Shown piece after piece: positions 1-8,700 of a stretch of 64,000 nucleotides of DNA. The notes under the pieces are model-generated. The model was not told the origin of the DNA. It saw nothing but the letters and a program-made list of their open reading frames with translations, and made no database searches. The DNA comes from Pseudomonadales bacterium (GTDB taxonomy: Bacteria; Pseudomonadota; Gammaproteobacteria; Pseudomonadales; IMCC2047). Location: contig JACKNY010000001.1 of the NCBI GenBank assembly GCA_024234615.1, forward strand, positions 1,020,501-1,084,500, given 5' to 3'. Both the position numbers and the translations under genes were made by a program. Numbering within the stretch: position 1 is the stretch's first letter; each line of letters starts with the position of its first letter.

Positions 1-1297
1 ATTCGGCTCTTTCAAGAGTGCATTATCGGATTTCCAAACGACACTCAAAGACCTTAAAACTCTTTCTGAATTTCAAGATCGCTCGACCACTTCTAGCGAC
101 CCGGACACATTTACTGCTACTGCCGATAGCACGGCTTCCGTTGGCACGACAAACATTAATGTACTCAACTTGGCCGCCGCCCATAAGCTGACCACAACGG
201 CTTTTGAGACACCGGATAGCATTGTCGGCACGGGCTCGATCACTATCGAAGCTGGCGGCAGTTCTTATAATATCAATATCCCCACGGGTTCTGTCAGCGC
301 CATCAAAGACGCTATCAATAATTCTAGCGCCGGGGAAAAAGTCTCAGCGAATATCCTCACCGTTGATGACGGGAACGGTGGTAGCGAATCCAAATTAGTG
401 ATTAGCACAATCAATACAGGGGCTAGCAACGCCATAGAAATTACTGTACTTGATGATGACGGTACTCATGATGACGCGGCAGGCTTATCACAGTTATTTT
501 TTCAGGCAGGTAATGGTAATAATCGTTTAACTGAATTAACTGCCGCCACCGATGGTAAAATTACTGTCGATGGTTTTACCGTCAGCAGTTCTACGAATGA
601 ATTTAAGGATGCCATCCAAGGGGTTACGATTAGCGCGTTAAAGCAATCTGTCGATCCGATCAATAACCCTCCTGAGACACTCACGGTCGCTCTCAACAAA
701 ACCGCGATTCAAGGCAAGGTTTCCTCTTTCGTTACTGTCTTTAATGCCCTCAAAGATACCTTCAACTTATTATCAGACTATAACGCCGCCACAGGCGAAG
801 CAGGGCTACTCAATGGCGATGCGACAATTCGTACAGCTGAACGACAACTGGAAAGAATACTCTATGGCTCCATAAGTGACGGCAGTGGCGCCTATACCAA
901 CCTCTCTCAATTAGGTATCACTACCGGAGAAAAGGGTAAATTGGAACTGGATCAAACCATGTTGAATAGCGCCTTGGAAACCAACTTCAATGATATTGGT
1001 GAGTTTTTCGCCGGTACCAATGGCTTAGCCAAACAACTGGATGATTTGACGACAGGCTTTCTCTCCACCACGGGCATCATCAGTGTAAGAGAAGATGGTT
1101 TTGATGCTACGTTGAAGGAAATCTCAGCTGACCGTGTCGCGTTGGACCAAAAACTTGCCACCATAGAGGCAAGAACCCGGCAACAGTTTGCCGCTTTGGA
1201 TATTTTATTAGGCCAATTAAACTCGACCAGTGAATTTTTAACACAACAGTTGGCGAATACTAACCGTATCGTCACTGGCAATACCTCAAACAATTAA
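1..1297 (+). CDS. fliD: flagellar hook-associated protein 2 (filament cap), 5' end missing
   Basis: This is the C-terminal 431 codons of the filament cap protein; the open frame begins at base 2 and the true start lies outside the window. FliD forms the cap at the tip of the filament and guides flagellin polymerisation. The visible part has the Ser/Thr/Asn-rich, Gly-containing middle domain typical of FliD (FliD_C) and an amphipathic C-terminal helix that ends in an Asn-rich tail. fliS and a fliT-like gene follow at once, the usual order for the cap and its export chaperones. An internal ATG at 170 is not the start, because the frame continues upstream with FliD-like sequence. Identification rests on this context and on the character of the C-terminal domain. 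Confidence 0.93.
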   Translation, partial: FGSFKSALSDFQTTLKDLKTLSEFQDRSTTSSDPDTFTATADSTASVGTTNINVLNLAAAHKLTTTAFETPDSIVGTGSITIEAGGSSYNINIPTGSVSAIKDAINNSSAGEKVSANILTVDDGNGGSESKLVISTINTGASNAIEITVLDDDGTHDDAAGLSQLFFQAGNGNNRLTELTAATDGKITVDGFTVSSSTNEFKDAIQGVTISALKQSVDPINNPPETLTVALNKTAIQGKVSSFVTVFNALKDTFNLLSDYNAATGEAGLLNGDATIRTAERQLERILYGSISDGSGAYTNLSQLGITTGEKGKLELDQTMLNSALETNFNDIGEFFAGTNGLAKQLDDLTTGFLSTTGIISVREDGFDATLKEISADRVALDQKLATIEARTRQQFAALDILLGQLNSTSEFLTQQLANTNRIVTGNTSNN

Positions 1298-1318
1298 TAA
1301 TTCTATTTGGAGAATTCG

Positions 1319-1741
1319 ATGAATGATCGCCGAGCGATAAAACAGTACCAAAGTGTTAACACCCAGTCTGGTATCGTCGACGCAAACCCTCATCAACTTA
1401 TTGCTATGCTGATTAACGGTGCTTTATCACGTTTATCCAGCGCCAAAGGCTGCATCGAACGCAAGGACTTTGCGGGCAAAGGTGAGCTGCTTGGAAAAAG
1501 TATTGATATTATCAGTGGCCTACAAGGTTGCTTGGACATGGAATCCGGTGGTCAGATTTCATCCAATTTAGATGCGCTCTATGACTACATGGTGCGTCGT
1601 TTGACGGAGGCAAGTGTAAATAACAATATGGAAATCGTGGATGAAGTGATTGCGCTATTACGTGAAATTAAAACCGGATGGGATGGCATTCCTACTGAAT
1701 TTCATAACAATCAAGCCGCTGTGTCTGCGGCGGCAATCTAA
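1319..1741 (+). CDS. fliS: flagellin export chaperone FliS
   Basis: A 140-residue FliS. It binds the C-terminus of newly made flagellin in the cytoplasm and stops early polymerisation. The family signature is visible: an N-terminal Y-QSV-T region, then N-P-H-Q-L-I-x-M-L-(F/I)-x-G-A at residues 25-38, and a four-helix length of about 140. I place the start at the ATG at 1319, because GGAG at 1309-1312 is a well-spaced ribosome binding site; the in-frame TTG at 1307 would overlap that site. The gene lies 21 bases after fliD and 2 bases before the fliT-like gene, so the three are probably one transcript. Confidence 0.95.
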   Translation: MNDRRAIKQYQSVNTQSGIVDANPHQLIAMLINGALSRLSSAKGCIERKDFAGKGELLGKSIDIISGLQGCLDMESGGQISSNLDALYDYMVRRLTEASVNNNMEIVDEVIALLREIKTGWDGIPTEFHNNQAAVSAAAI

Positions 1742-1743
1742 AG

Positions 1744-2070
1744 ATGACAGTACAATCTTCTAGCAAATTGGCGTTGGAATTAAAATGGCGTGCTATTCTC
1801 CTGGCCAGCCAAGAATTAGTTGATGCCGCGCAGGAAGCGCGGTGGACTGATTTGCCTCTACAAGCGCAGTATCGCGATAAACTGATTCGTGAATATTTCT
1901 CAAAACCACTCACGGTCGAAAATGCACTACGTATTCAGGATCAAATCAAACAAATCATGGCGATGGATGAACAGGTGCTTGGTATCGCCCGCCGGGGACA
2001 AGAGCAAGCACGAGGTATTCTGAAGAACCTACAGACTGGCGCTAGCGCTGTCAGGGCTTATCAAAGCTAA
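1744..2070 (+). CDS. FliT-like flagellar chaperone / small flagellar protein
   Basis: A 108-residue, mainly helical, charged protein directly after fliS with only two bases between. In gammaproteobacteria this slot is held by FliT or a FliT-like protein, which binds FliD and in enterics modulates FlhDC. The sequence has an alpha-helical N-terminal half (residues 8-50) and a C-terminal segment with an I-Q-D-Q-I-K-Q-I-M-A-M-D-E-Q-V-L helix that resembles the second half of FliT-type helical bundles. Similarity in this family is weak, so the function is inferred mostly from position and length. The gene ends 81 bases before the convergent flgL. Confidence 0.6.
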   Translation: MTVQSSSKLALELKWRAILLASQELVDAAQEARWTDLPLQAQYRDKLIREYFSKPLTVENALRIQDQIKQIMAMDEQVLGIARRGQEQARGILKNLQTGASAVRAYQS

Positions 2071-2151
2071 GGAACTTTCGAACCCTATACTCTTGCAGCT
2101 ATTTAACTAAAGCTAAATCAAAACGAGCCAGTTTTATCCGATTTTAAGCAC

Positions 2152-3402
2152 TTAACGCAGGAAATTAAACAGGGAAAGGTTAGTGATTTTGACGAAACTA
2201 CTCTGTGTGGCTTCCAGAATAAAACTTTGTAGTGATAGCTTGCTCAAAACATCTGCGTAATCAATATCTTCTAAATCAGACAAAGTCTGCTGTCCGATTA
2301 ACTTAATATTCTCATTGACTGCCACGGCATCGTCGATCACATTTAAGCGGCTACCAATTTGCGCTTCAGTCTGGAGTACATTGTCCAGTGCGCTATCCAG
2401 GCTGATTAATGAATCGGCAACCAATTCTGATAATCCTAATTGAGTCAGGGGTGTGGCAGAGCTTCCTTCTAACCCAATGGCTAGCTTTTCAATAGCCGAG
2501 AACACATCCAGTTTTGTGGCAACAAGGCTGGTCACATTGACGCTATCACCGTTAGCAGGGGCACCACTTAATTCAATATGCATCCCTTCGAACGTTAAGG
2601 CCTCACCAGCGACATAGGGCACATTCGATAGGGGCGCTGCAGGGTCGCCTCCGGAAATTACGCCGCCATCAGAAATTCGGGTTACTGTGTAGGTAGTGAT
2701 AGGCCCGGTTGTATCAAAAGTGATAGTGGCACCATCGGGATGAAACGACTCGAAACTTTTTTGATTCAGCACGGCTTGATCGCTTACGACGACAGACCCG
2801 GTATTGCCGCCGTTCGGGGTTGCACTAAAATTGAGGGGCTCATCGATATCCATGAAGAGCGACTTACCGGAATCGGAAACAGCAACATTGGTATTGTCTG
2901 CAACTTTGATAAAAAGTTGGCCCTCATCGCCTTGATAGTTATAGCCTCCGGTGCTCCCTTTGGTGATGGGGGATTGCCCCGATTGAAAGCCGCCGAATAT
3001 AAACTGATCGTTGCTGTCGCGAGAGTTTGCCAAGTTGACTAGCTGTTCCAGACGTTGTTTTATTTCAACTGAAATGGCCTTACTATCTTGCAAAGCGAGT
3101 GCGCCATCGCCGGCCTGAACGGTTAACTGGCGTACGCGCTGAAGCACATCTTCAATACTATTGAGAGCAGACTCTTCAAAGTGTAACCGGCCTTCGGCCA
3201 GCGACGCGTTATTGCTATATTGCTGGGTCAGGGAGATGTGCTGATTGACGGCAATCACCTGTGAAGAAGCAATCGGATCATCCGCCGGTGTCTCAATTTT
3301 TTTACCGGAAGAGATCTGCTGTTGCAAATCGACAAGTTTACTCTGGCCATTGAGAACGCCATTCAGGCTGGTTAAAAATATTTGTTGTGTTGATAAGCGC
3401 AT
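2152..3402 (-). CDS. flgL: flagellar hook-associated protein 3 (hook-filament junction)
   Basis: A 416-residue FlgL, the second junction protein between hook and filament, exported by the flagellar type III system. The N-terminus is flagellin-like: M-R-(L/I)-S-T-Q-Q-I-F, then a conserved Q-Q-I-S-S-G-K-(K/R) and T-P-A-D-D-P-I-A-S segment at residues 27-45. The C-terminus has the paired helix expected in flagellin and FlgL. The middle domain is variable and about 100 residues longer than in enteric FlgL. It is the last gene of the flgB-to-flgL block and sits 101 bases downstream of flgK. That gap is larger than others in the block, so an additional promoter is possible, but I did not find a clear FliA site there. 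Confidence 0.95.
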   Translation of the reverse strand: MRLSTQQIFLTSLNGVLNGQSKLVDLQQQISSGKKIETPADDPIASSQVIAVNQHISLTQQYSNNASLAEGRLHFEESALNSIEDVLQRVRQLTVQAGDGALALQDSKAISVEIKQRLEQLVNLANSRDSNDQFIFGGFQSGQSPITKGSTGGYNYQGDEGQLFIKVADNTNVAVSDSGKSLFMDIDEPLNFSATPNGGNTGSVVVSDQAVLNQKSFESFHPDGATITFDTTGPITTYTVTRISDGGVISGGDPAAPLSNVPYVAGEALTFEGMHIELSGAPANGDSVNVTSLVATKLDVFSAIEKLAIGLEGSSATPLTQLGLSELVADSLISLDSALDNVLQTEAQIGSRLNVIDDAVAVNENIKLIGQQTLSDLEDIDYADVLSKLSLQSFILEATQSSFVKITNLSLFNFLR

Positions 3403-3503
3403 CGTATTGCCTAATTGGTTAACCGTATTATTTTAACTGTTTGAAGCACCTTCACAGCTTGATCAATAATCTTTGTTTTCCTCTACCGATATAGCCCGTT
3501 TAA

Positions 3504-5522
3504 TTAGCGTCGAACCGCACCTAGTAGCGTATCGAAAATAGAAATGGCGATATTTATTACCTGCGCCGATGCGTTGTATGCTTGCTCAAGCTCTATCAGG
3601 TTGGCGGCTTCTTCATCCAAGTTCACGGCTGAAACTGAATCCCGCCTCGCTTGGGACTGTTCTAACAAAGTCTTTCCTGCATCTGTATTCAAGCGCGCCT
3701 GGTTTGCTTGGGTACCCACATTTTGGATGAGCAGACCATAGGCGCCCTGTAGAGTGGTGGCGCCATTATCCAAAACCCGTGTTGTTTGGAAGGTATTCAT
3801 TGCCAAACCATTACGGCTATCCTGATAGCCATTACTGTTAAAATCGAGCGTAAAGGTATCCCCGGCCTGCGGCTGTCCGGTTATCTCAAGCTGCACACCA
3901 AAACTTGAGGGTATTAAGGCATTAGCGGGCACCGGCGGGAAAGTTAATCCCGTTTGTGGTGGTGCCAGCGCCACCGGCGTGCCACCGCTATTGTCAAGAA
4001 TGTCATAGGTTGTGGCGCTGGTGAAACGCACGAGCAAAGGAGGGCTGAGCTGCCCCGGTGTGGTGGTAAAGAGCGCCACGTTTGTATCGGTCACCAGCCC
4101 TGGGCCGATCGCCCCCGTACCTTGATTATTAATATTCGAGCTGGTTCGTATTGGCGACGCCAGTGCGATCTCCTGTGGCCGCTCAATCGCTATACCGATA
4201 TCCGATGCGCCATTTTTGGTGGGCTGCAACAGAAAGCTGTCGCCGGTCGCAAAGTTACCTGAGGTTCGATCAAGCACCACAGATAAGCCATCAAACTGTA
4301 ACGTCGCCGGCAAGGCACCGATGGTCCCCGTCAAGCTGGGATCAATCGCTGCATTGGTTTTTTGATCGCTAAGACGAGTCAGCACATAGGTTGTTGGCGA
4401 GGTAAAGGTTACCCGATAATCACTTACCTTCAGCGCATTAATGTTATCGATGCTGACCTGCACCATCTGGTCCTGTGGTAGCGAATTATTGCCGGATGCT
4501 TTGGTGCGTAATAGCACTGCGCTGGGGCTATTAACGTCATTGAAAAAATTCCCACCGAGATTCCCATCGAGATCCATGCCCAACTGGTGCTGCTGATTAA
4601 CAGTGTCGGCGATGGCGATAGCAATCCGGCCAAGCTCGTTTGCGGTATCGCCAACTACCTTATCTCGGGTAACGAGCATTGCCCCAAGAACACCGCCACT
4701 GATCGCATTATTTAGTCCAACCGTTGCCGTCTTCGTTCTGATGGCAAGTTCCGGTACTTCAGCATTAAATGAAGATGCCTGCGTCACCAACTGCATCGCT
4801 TCGCCGCCTACCACCAGTGCTTGTCCTGTGCCAATAAATACATTGATAGCGCCATCCACTTGGGGAGTGGTACGTATATCCACTAACTCTGCCAGTTGAG
4901 CCAACAATCTATCACGTTCATCCAAGAGATCATTAGGAAGTTCACCGATATTACCACCACCGGATTTTTCAATAATGGCTACATTGATTTGCGCAATTTG
5001 GTTGGCTAATCCGCTGATCTCTCCAGTGGTTGTAACGATTAATTGATTCAGTGATTTTCCTTTATCGGATAACTGATTTGAGAGCGTTTCAAATTTCTTT
5101 ACCAGACTTTGTGCCTCATCCAGAAATACCTGACGTGCGGTGATGGAGGTTGGATCATCGTTCGCCGCTTGCAAAGCACTAAAAAATCGTTCCTGGTTAG
5201 CGGCAAGGCCTGTGCTAACGCCAGAAAAAATGGCATCCAGCTGATCCAGCTGCGCACGTAAACTGTCAGAATAACTAAACGCCGAGATATCACTGCGTAA
5301 CTGGTTGATAAAGAAATCATTGACGCTACGGCGAACACCGGTGACCTCTACGCCAGTACCAAAAGAAGAGCCCCCGAGAAAATCAGCAGTGCGAGCCTGC
5401 ACCACACTGGATTGGCGACTGAAACCCTCGGTCGACGCGTTGGCAATATTGTGCCCGGTCACCGCCAACGATCGTTGGTGCGCTGTTAAACCCGATAGTC
5501 CAATATCCAGTATACTTGGCAT
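3504..5522 (-). CDS. flgK: flagellar hook-associated protein 1
   Basis: A 672-residue FlgK, the first hook-filament junction protein. The N-terminus has the rod/hook family pattern G-L-x-A-x-Q-x-x-L-x-x-T-G-H-N-I-A-N-A-x-T-x-G-(F/Y)-S-R-Q at about residues 9-38. The C-terminus carries the matching segment N-L-D-E-E-A-A-N-L-I-E-L-E-Q-A-Y-N-A-S-A and ends in an amphipathic helix, both required for axial assembly. It is longer than the roughly 550 residues of enteric FlgK because of an expanded central domain with several beta-rich stretches. It lies 30 bases after flgJ, consistent with co-transcription with the upstream flg genes. Confidence 0.96.
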   Translation of the reverse strand: MPSILDIGLSGLTAHQRSLAVTGHNIANASTEGFSRQSSVVQARTADFLGGSSFGTGVEVTGVRRSVNDFFINQLRSDISAFSYSDSLRAQLDQLDAIFSGVSTGLAANQERFFSALQAANDDPTSITARQVFLDEAQSLVKKFETLSNQLSDKGKSLNQLIVTTTGEISGLANQIAQINVAIIEKSGGGNIGELPNDLLDERDRLLAQLAELVDIRTTPQVDGAINVFIGTGQALVVGGEAMQLVTQASSFNAEVPELAIRTKTATVGLNNAISGGVLGAMLVTRDKVVGDTANELGRIAIAIADTVNQQHQLGMDLDGNLGGNFFNDVNSPSAVLLRTKASGNNSLPQDQMVQVSIDNINALKVSDYRVTFTSPTTYVLTRLSDQKTNAAIDPSLTGTIGALPATLQFDGLSVVLDRTSGNFATGDSFLLQPTKNGASDIGIAIERPQEIALASPIRTSSNINNQGTGAIGPGLVTDTNVALFTTTPGQLSPPLLVRFTSATTYDILDNSGGTPVALAPPQTGLTFPPVPANALIPSSFGVQLEITGQPQAGDTFTLDFNSNGYQDSRNGLAMNTFQTTRVLDNGATTLQGAYGLLIQNVGTQANQARLNTDAGKTLLEQSQARRDSVSAVNLDEEAANLIELEQAYNASAQVINIAISIFDTLLGAVRR

Positions 5523-5552
5523 ACTACTCTTCCGTTATTTAGAGGCTGTTAC

Positions 5553-5936
5553 TTAAAGACTAATGTCCACCTTGGGTAGCGCTGCTGACTTTTGGTTTTC
5601 CGGCAAATAGGCGCTTAGCTGCTTAACGATCGTAGTTGCCAAACCAATACCTTTACCTTGTGTTAAGGTGAGGCTAAGCTGGTTATCCAGCATATCGCGA
5701 TATAGCCGTGACTCCTGACTGTTGAACGGGTTGTCTTTTGCAAATGCCTCATTAGCGCTACGCATACTTTTAAGCGCAATCCCGATAAAAATGGATTCAA
5801 ACTGTCCTGCAATTTGTTTTAGTGCCTCGCTGCTATTGGTTTTCGCCTCACCGCGCAGCTTATCCAGGCCGACAAAATCAGTATATATCTGCGCCTGTTG
5901 TAACGGGTTGTGAGTACGCAGAGCCAGATTATCCAT
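5553..5936 (-). CDS. flgJ: flagellar rod-assembly protein FlgJ, rod domain only
   Basis: A 127-residue protein matching only the N-terminal rod-scaffold domain of FlgJ. The signature is visible: A-x-Q-F-E-(S/A)-(I/L)-F at residues 46-53, then a helix with M-R-S-A-N, and S-R-L-Y-R-D-M-L-D-N-Q near residues 76-88. Most gammaproteobacterial FlgJ proteins are about 300 residues and carry a C-terminal N-acetylglucosaminidase domain that opens peptidoglycan for the rod; that domain is absent here. The stop codon is followed 30 bases later by flgK, with no remnant of a hydrolase domain. It overlaps the end of flgI by one base. A separate lytic enzyme encoded elsewhere presumably does the missing job. 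Confidence 0.93.
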   Translation of the reverse strand: MDNLALRTHNPLQQAQIYTDFVGLDKLRGEAKTNSSEALKQIAGQFESIFIGIALKSMRSANEAFAKDNPFNSQESRLYRDMLDNQLSLTLTQGKGIGLATTIVKQLSAYLPENQKSAALPKVDISL

Positions 5937-7036
5937 TAGATCACCACGATATCAGCATTGAGCGCACCGGCTTGCTTGAGTGCTTCTAAAATTGCCATCA
6001 AATCACCGGGAGCGGCACCGACCTGATTCACCGCCTGCACGATAGCATCTAGTGAGGTACCGGGATTGAACACGAACATGCGGTTTGCCTCCTGATTAAT
6101 TTCAATATTAGTCTGCGGCGTTACTTGCGTTGTGCCACCCTCAGACAGAGCATTGGGCTGACTCACATCAAAATCTTCCGTGATGGTAACGGTTAAGCTG
6201 CCATGAGTAACCGCTGCCGGGCTCACCAGTACGTGTTTGCCGATGACGATCGTGCCGGTACGTGAATTAATAATGATTTTTGCGGTGGCTTCTCCCGGCG
6301 TGACCTCAAGGTTTTCCAGAACAGACAGGAACGCCACTCGTTGCCCGGCATCGCGGGGGGCGCTGACCCGGATGGACGTCGCGTCAAGTGCCTGTGCCGT
6401 ATCAGGCCCTAATAGCAGATTCATCTTATCGGAGACCCGTTTTGCGGTGGTAAAATCTGGGCTATTCAAATTGAAGGTAAGGCTATCGCCGTGAGCAAAG
6501 GCATTGGGTACTGAACGCTCCACCGTCGCCCCGTTGGGTATGCGGCCAACACTGGGTACGTTAACCGTAATTCTGGAGCCATCGGCGCCGTCGGCGCCAA
6601 ACCCACCAACGACCAAATTGCCCTGAGAAATTGCGTAAACCTGATTATCCAAACCTTTTAACGGTGTCATGAGTAGGGAACCGCCTCGCAGACTTTTTGC
6701 ATCGCCTAAGGAGGAAACGGTAACGTCAATGGTCTGGCCTGGTTTAGCAAAGGAGGGTAGCACGGCGTGTACGGTCACGGCGGCAACATTTTTTGACTTT
6801 GGGTCAATATTGGCTGGGATAATCACGCCGAACTGCGCCATCATGTTACGAAAGGTTTGCTTGGTAAAAGGGGTTTTGTCGCCCGTGCCATCAAGACCAA
6901 CGACCAAACCATAGCCAATCAGCTGATTGGTGCGTACGCCAGCTACCGAGCTGATATCTTTGAGCCGATCCGCCTGTGCCCATTGGCAGGTCAATCCGAA
7001 GACAAGACTCATAATCAGCAAACCATAATTTTTCAT
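5936..7036 (-). CDS. flgI: flagellar P-ring protein
   Basis: FlgI, periplasmic subunit of the P-ring that surrounds the rod in the peptidoglycan layer. From the ATG at 7036 the protein is 366 residues with a signal peptide of about 22 residues (hydrophobic core G-L-L-I-M-S-L-V-F-G-L, cleavage after A-Q-A). The mature part begins D-R-L-K-D-I-S-S-V-A-G-V-R-x-N-Q-L-I-G-Y-G, the family hallmark, and contains V-G-L-x-G-T-G-D. An in-frame GTG at 7084 inside flgH would add 16 residues before the signal peptide. The ATG is preferred because an AGAGG ribosome site lies six bases upstream and it gives a normal export signal. Confidence 0.95.
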   Translation of the reverse strand: MKNYGLLIMSLVFGLTCQWAQADRLKDISSVAGVRTNQLIGYGLVVGLDGTGDKTPFTKQTFRNMMAQFGVIIPANIDPKSKNVAAVTVHAVLPSFAKPGQTIDVTVSSLGDAKSLRGGSLLMTPLKGLDNQVYAISQGNLVVGGFGADGADGSRITVNVPSVGRIPNGATVERSVPNAFAHGDSLTFNLNSPDFTTAKRVSDKMNLLLGPDTAQALDATSIRVSAPRDAGQRVAFLSVLENLEVTPGEATAKIIINSRTGTIVIGKHVLVSPAAVTHGSLTVTITEDFDVSQPNALSEGGTTQVTPQTNIEINQEANRMFVFNPGTSLDAIVQAVNQVGAAPGDLMAILEALKQAGALNADIVVI

Positions 7037-7071
7037 CCTAAACCTCTTTCTGCAACATTGGGCCGGTTTGA

Positions 7072-7848
7072 TTAAAAAGGCCACAGCGGACTGTTAAAGA
7101 ACTTCGAAAACCAACCCATGCCATTGGCGTGCGCCAAGGTTCCCGTTTGACTATAGGCAATGCGCGCATCGGCGAGCTTAATCGAAGCCACGGTATTGTC
7201 AGGTGCGATATCTTCCGGCCTCACCAGTCCGCTGATTCGGATATATTCATCACCCTTATTCAAGGTCATCCATTTTTCACCGCGTACTTTTAGTACACCG
7301 TTTGGCAACACATCAATGACCGTAACGCTAATACTGCCCTGTAAACTATTTTTCTGGTCGCTATCGGTTTCACCTTTAAAATTTAGCTTATTGCTTGCGC
7401 TAGTTTCCAGCCCCAAGTCCGTGAAGCGCTGAAACAGTGTCGGTTCTGGTGCGGTTAATGTGGAATCTTTCTTGATTTCCGTATCCGCTTCTTTTTTCGC
7501 GGTAGTGCTTTCTACTAAACTAATCGTCAATATATCGCCAACATTACGCGCTGTACGATCCTCAAAAAAGGTCGCCTGACTGTAAGCGCGAGGTAAGGGG
7601 GCTTGGTAAATAGAACCGTTAATCAAGCGCGCTGCTTCCAGGGCGGAAGGCTCGACTGGTGCATAAGCGGGGTCATTCGGTTTCGGCTCAGTCGGTAGCA
7701 TAGAACAACCACTGACCAATAATCCCAACACCCCGAATACCACCAAATTCTGTAACCAAGCCTGCAGAATCGTTCTGGTGGCAGGGTGAGGTTGTTTACC
7801 GAATGCTCCACTTGAAGCGGCGGACTGGTAAGTTCTAGTAGGTTTCAT
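7072..7848 (-). CDS. flgH: flagellar L-ring lipoprotein
   Basis: FlgH, the outer-membrane lipoprotein that forms the L-ring. The lipobox L-V-S-G-C ends at Cys48, after a hydrophobic stretch at residues 34-45. The C-terminal two thirds show the family core, including A-R-N-V-G-D-I-L-T-I near residue 100, N-x-x-V-x-G-E near the middle, and the Val/Ile-rich end with R-I-(A/S)-Y-x-G-x-G. The protein is 258 residues against about 230 usually, because some 30 polar residues precede the lipoprotein signal. The true start may therefore be a non-ATG codon nearer the lipobox. It lies between flgG (14 bases) and flgI. Confidence 0.94.
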   Translation of the reverse strand: MKPTRTYQSAASSGAFGKQPHPATRTILQAWLQNLVVFGVLGLLVSGCSMLPTEPKPNDPAYAPVEPSALEAARLINGSIYQAPLPRAYSQATFFEDRTARNVGDILTISLVESTTAKKEADTEIKKDSTLTAPEPTLFQRFTDLGLETSASNKLNFKGETDSDQKNSLQGSISVTVIDVLPNGVLKVRGEKWMTLNKGDEYIRISGLVRPEDIAPDNTVASIKLADARIAYSQTGTLAHANGMGWFSKFFNSPLWPF

Positions 7849-7862
7849 GGCAGATCACTCAA

Positions 7863-8648
7863 CTACAGTGTTTGTCCAACGAATTGCAGCATTTGATCAG
7901 ATGCTGCAATTACCTTGGTATTCATTTCGTACGCGCGCTGTGTCGTAATCAGGTTGACCAATTCTTCTACAACGCTGACATTAGAGCCCTCTAGTACACC
8001 CTGTTCCAATGTCCCCAAACCATCTAAGCCCGCCGTACCAATGGTTGGTGTGCCGCTCGCCTGAGTCTCACGAAACAGGTTACCGCCGATCGCCTGTAAT
8101 CCCGCGGGGTTAATAAAATCAGCTAACTGAAGGTCACCGATTTGCGTTGGCGCTGTTTGACCGGCAACGGTCGCGCTAACCACACCATCGCTACCAATGG
8201 TTAGCTGAATAGTGTCCGCGGGGATGGTAATAGCTGGCTCCAACGGCAGACCAATCGACGTCACGATTTGGCCATCAGAGTTGGTTTGAAATTGACCATC
8301 ACGGGTATAGGCAATAGTTCCGTCTGGTGTTAATACTTGGAAGAATCCTCGGCCATTAACGGCTAAATCCAAGGGTTGTTCTGTGACTTGAAAATTCCCT
8401 TTAGTGTGTATTTTCTGGGTTGCAACGGTGCGTACACCGGTACCTATTTGTAATCCTGACGGTAGCTCATCCGACTGGGATGATTGTGCTCCCGGCTGGC
8501 GTTCTACTTGGTACAGGAGATCCTGAAATACAGCTCTGTCACGTTTAAAGCCAGTAGTACTGACGTTAGCCAGGTTGTTAGAAATGGTGGCTAGAGCGGT
8601 ATCTTGTGCGCTTAAACCTGTTTTACTAATCCAAAGCGATGCTAACAT
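7863..8648 (-). CDS. flgG: flagellar distal rod protein
   Basis: A 261-residue FlgG, the subunit of the distal rod, exported without a cleaved signal. The N-terminus M-L-x-S-L-W-I-S-K-T-G-L-x-A-Q-D and the following I-S-N-N-L-A-N-V-S-T-T-G-F-K-R pattern are diagnostic for FlgG. The middle holds G-R-G-F-F-Q-V and Y-T-R-D-G-x-F, and the C-terminus has N-V-S-V-V-E-E-L-V-N-L-I-T-T-Q-R-A-Y-E. Length is normal (about 260). It sits 14 bases before flgH and 52 bases after flgF in the same transcript direction. Confidence 0.97.
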   Translation of the reverse strand: MLASLWISKTGLSAQDTALATISNNLANVSTTGFKRDRAVFQDLLYQVERQPGAQSSQSDELPSGLQIGTGVRTVATQKIHTKGNFQVTEQPLDLAVNGRGFFQVLTPDGTIAYTRDGQFQTNSDGQIVTSIGLPLEPAITIPADTIQLTIGSDGVVSATVAGQTAPTQIGDLQLADFINPAGLQAIGGNLFRETQASGTPTIGTAGLDGLGTLEQGVLEGSNVSVVEELVNLITTQRAYEMNTKVIAASDQMLQFVGQTL

Positions 8649-8700
8649 ATTGTTTACTCCAAAACGGCTGCCTAAAACACGCGTCTATTAACCTAGCCTA

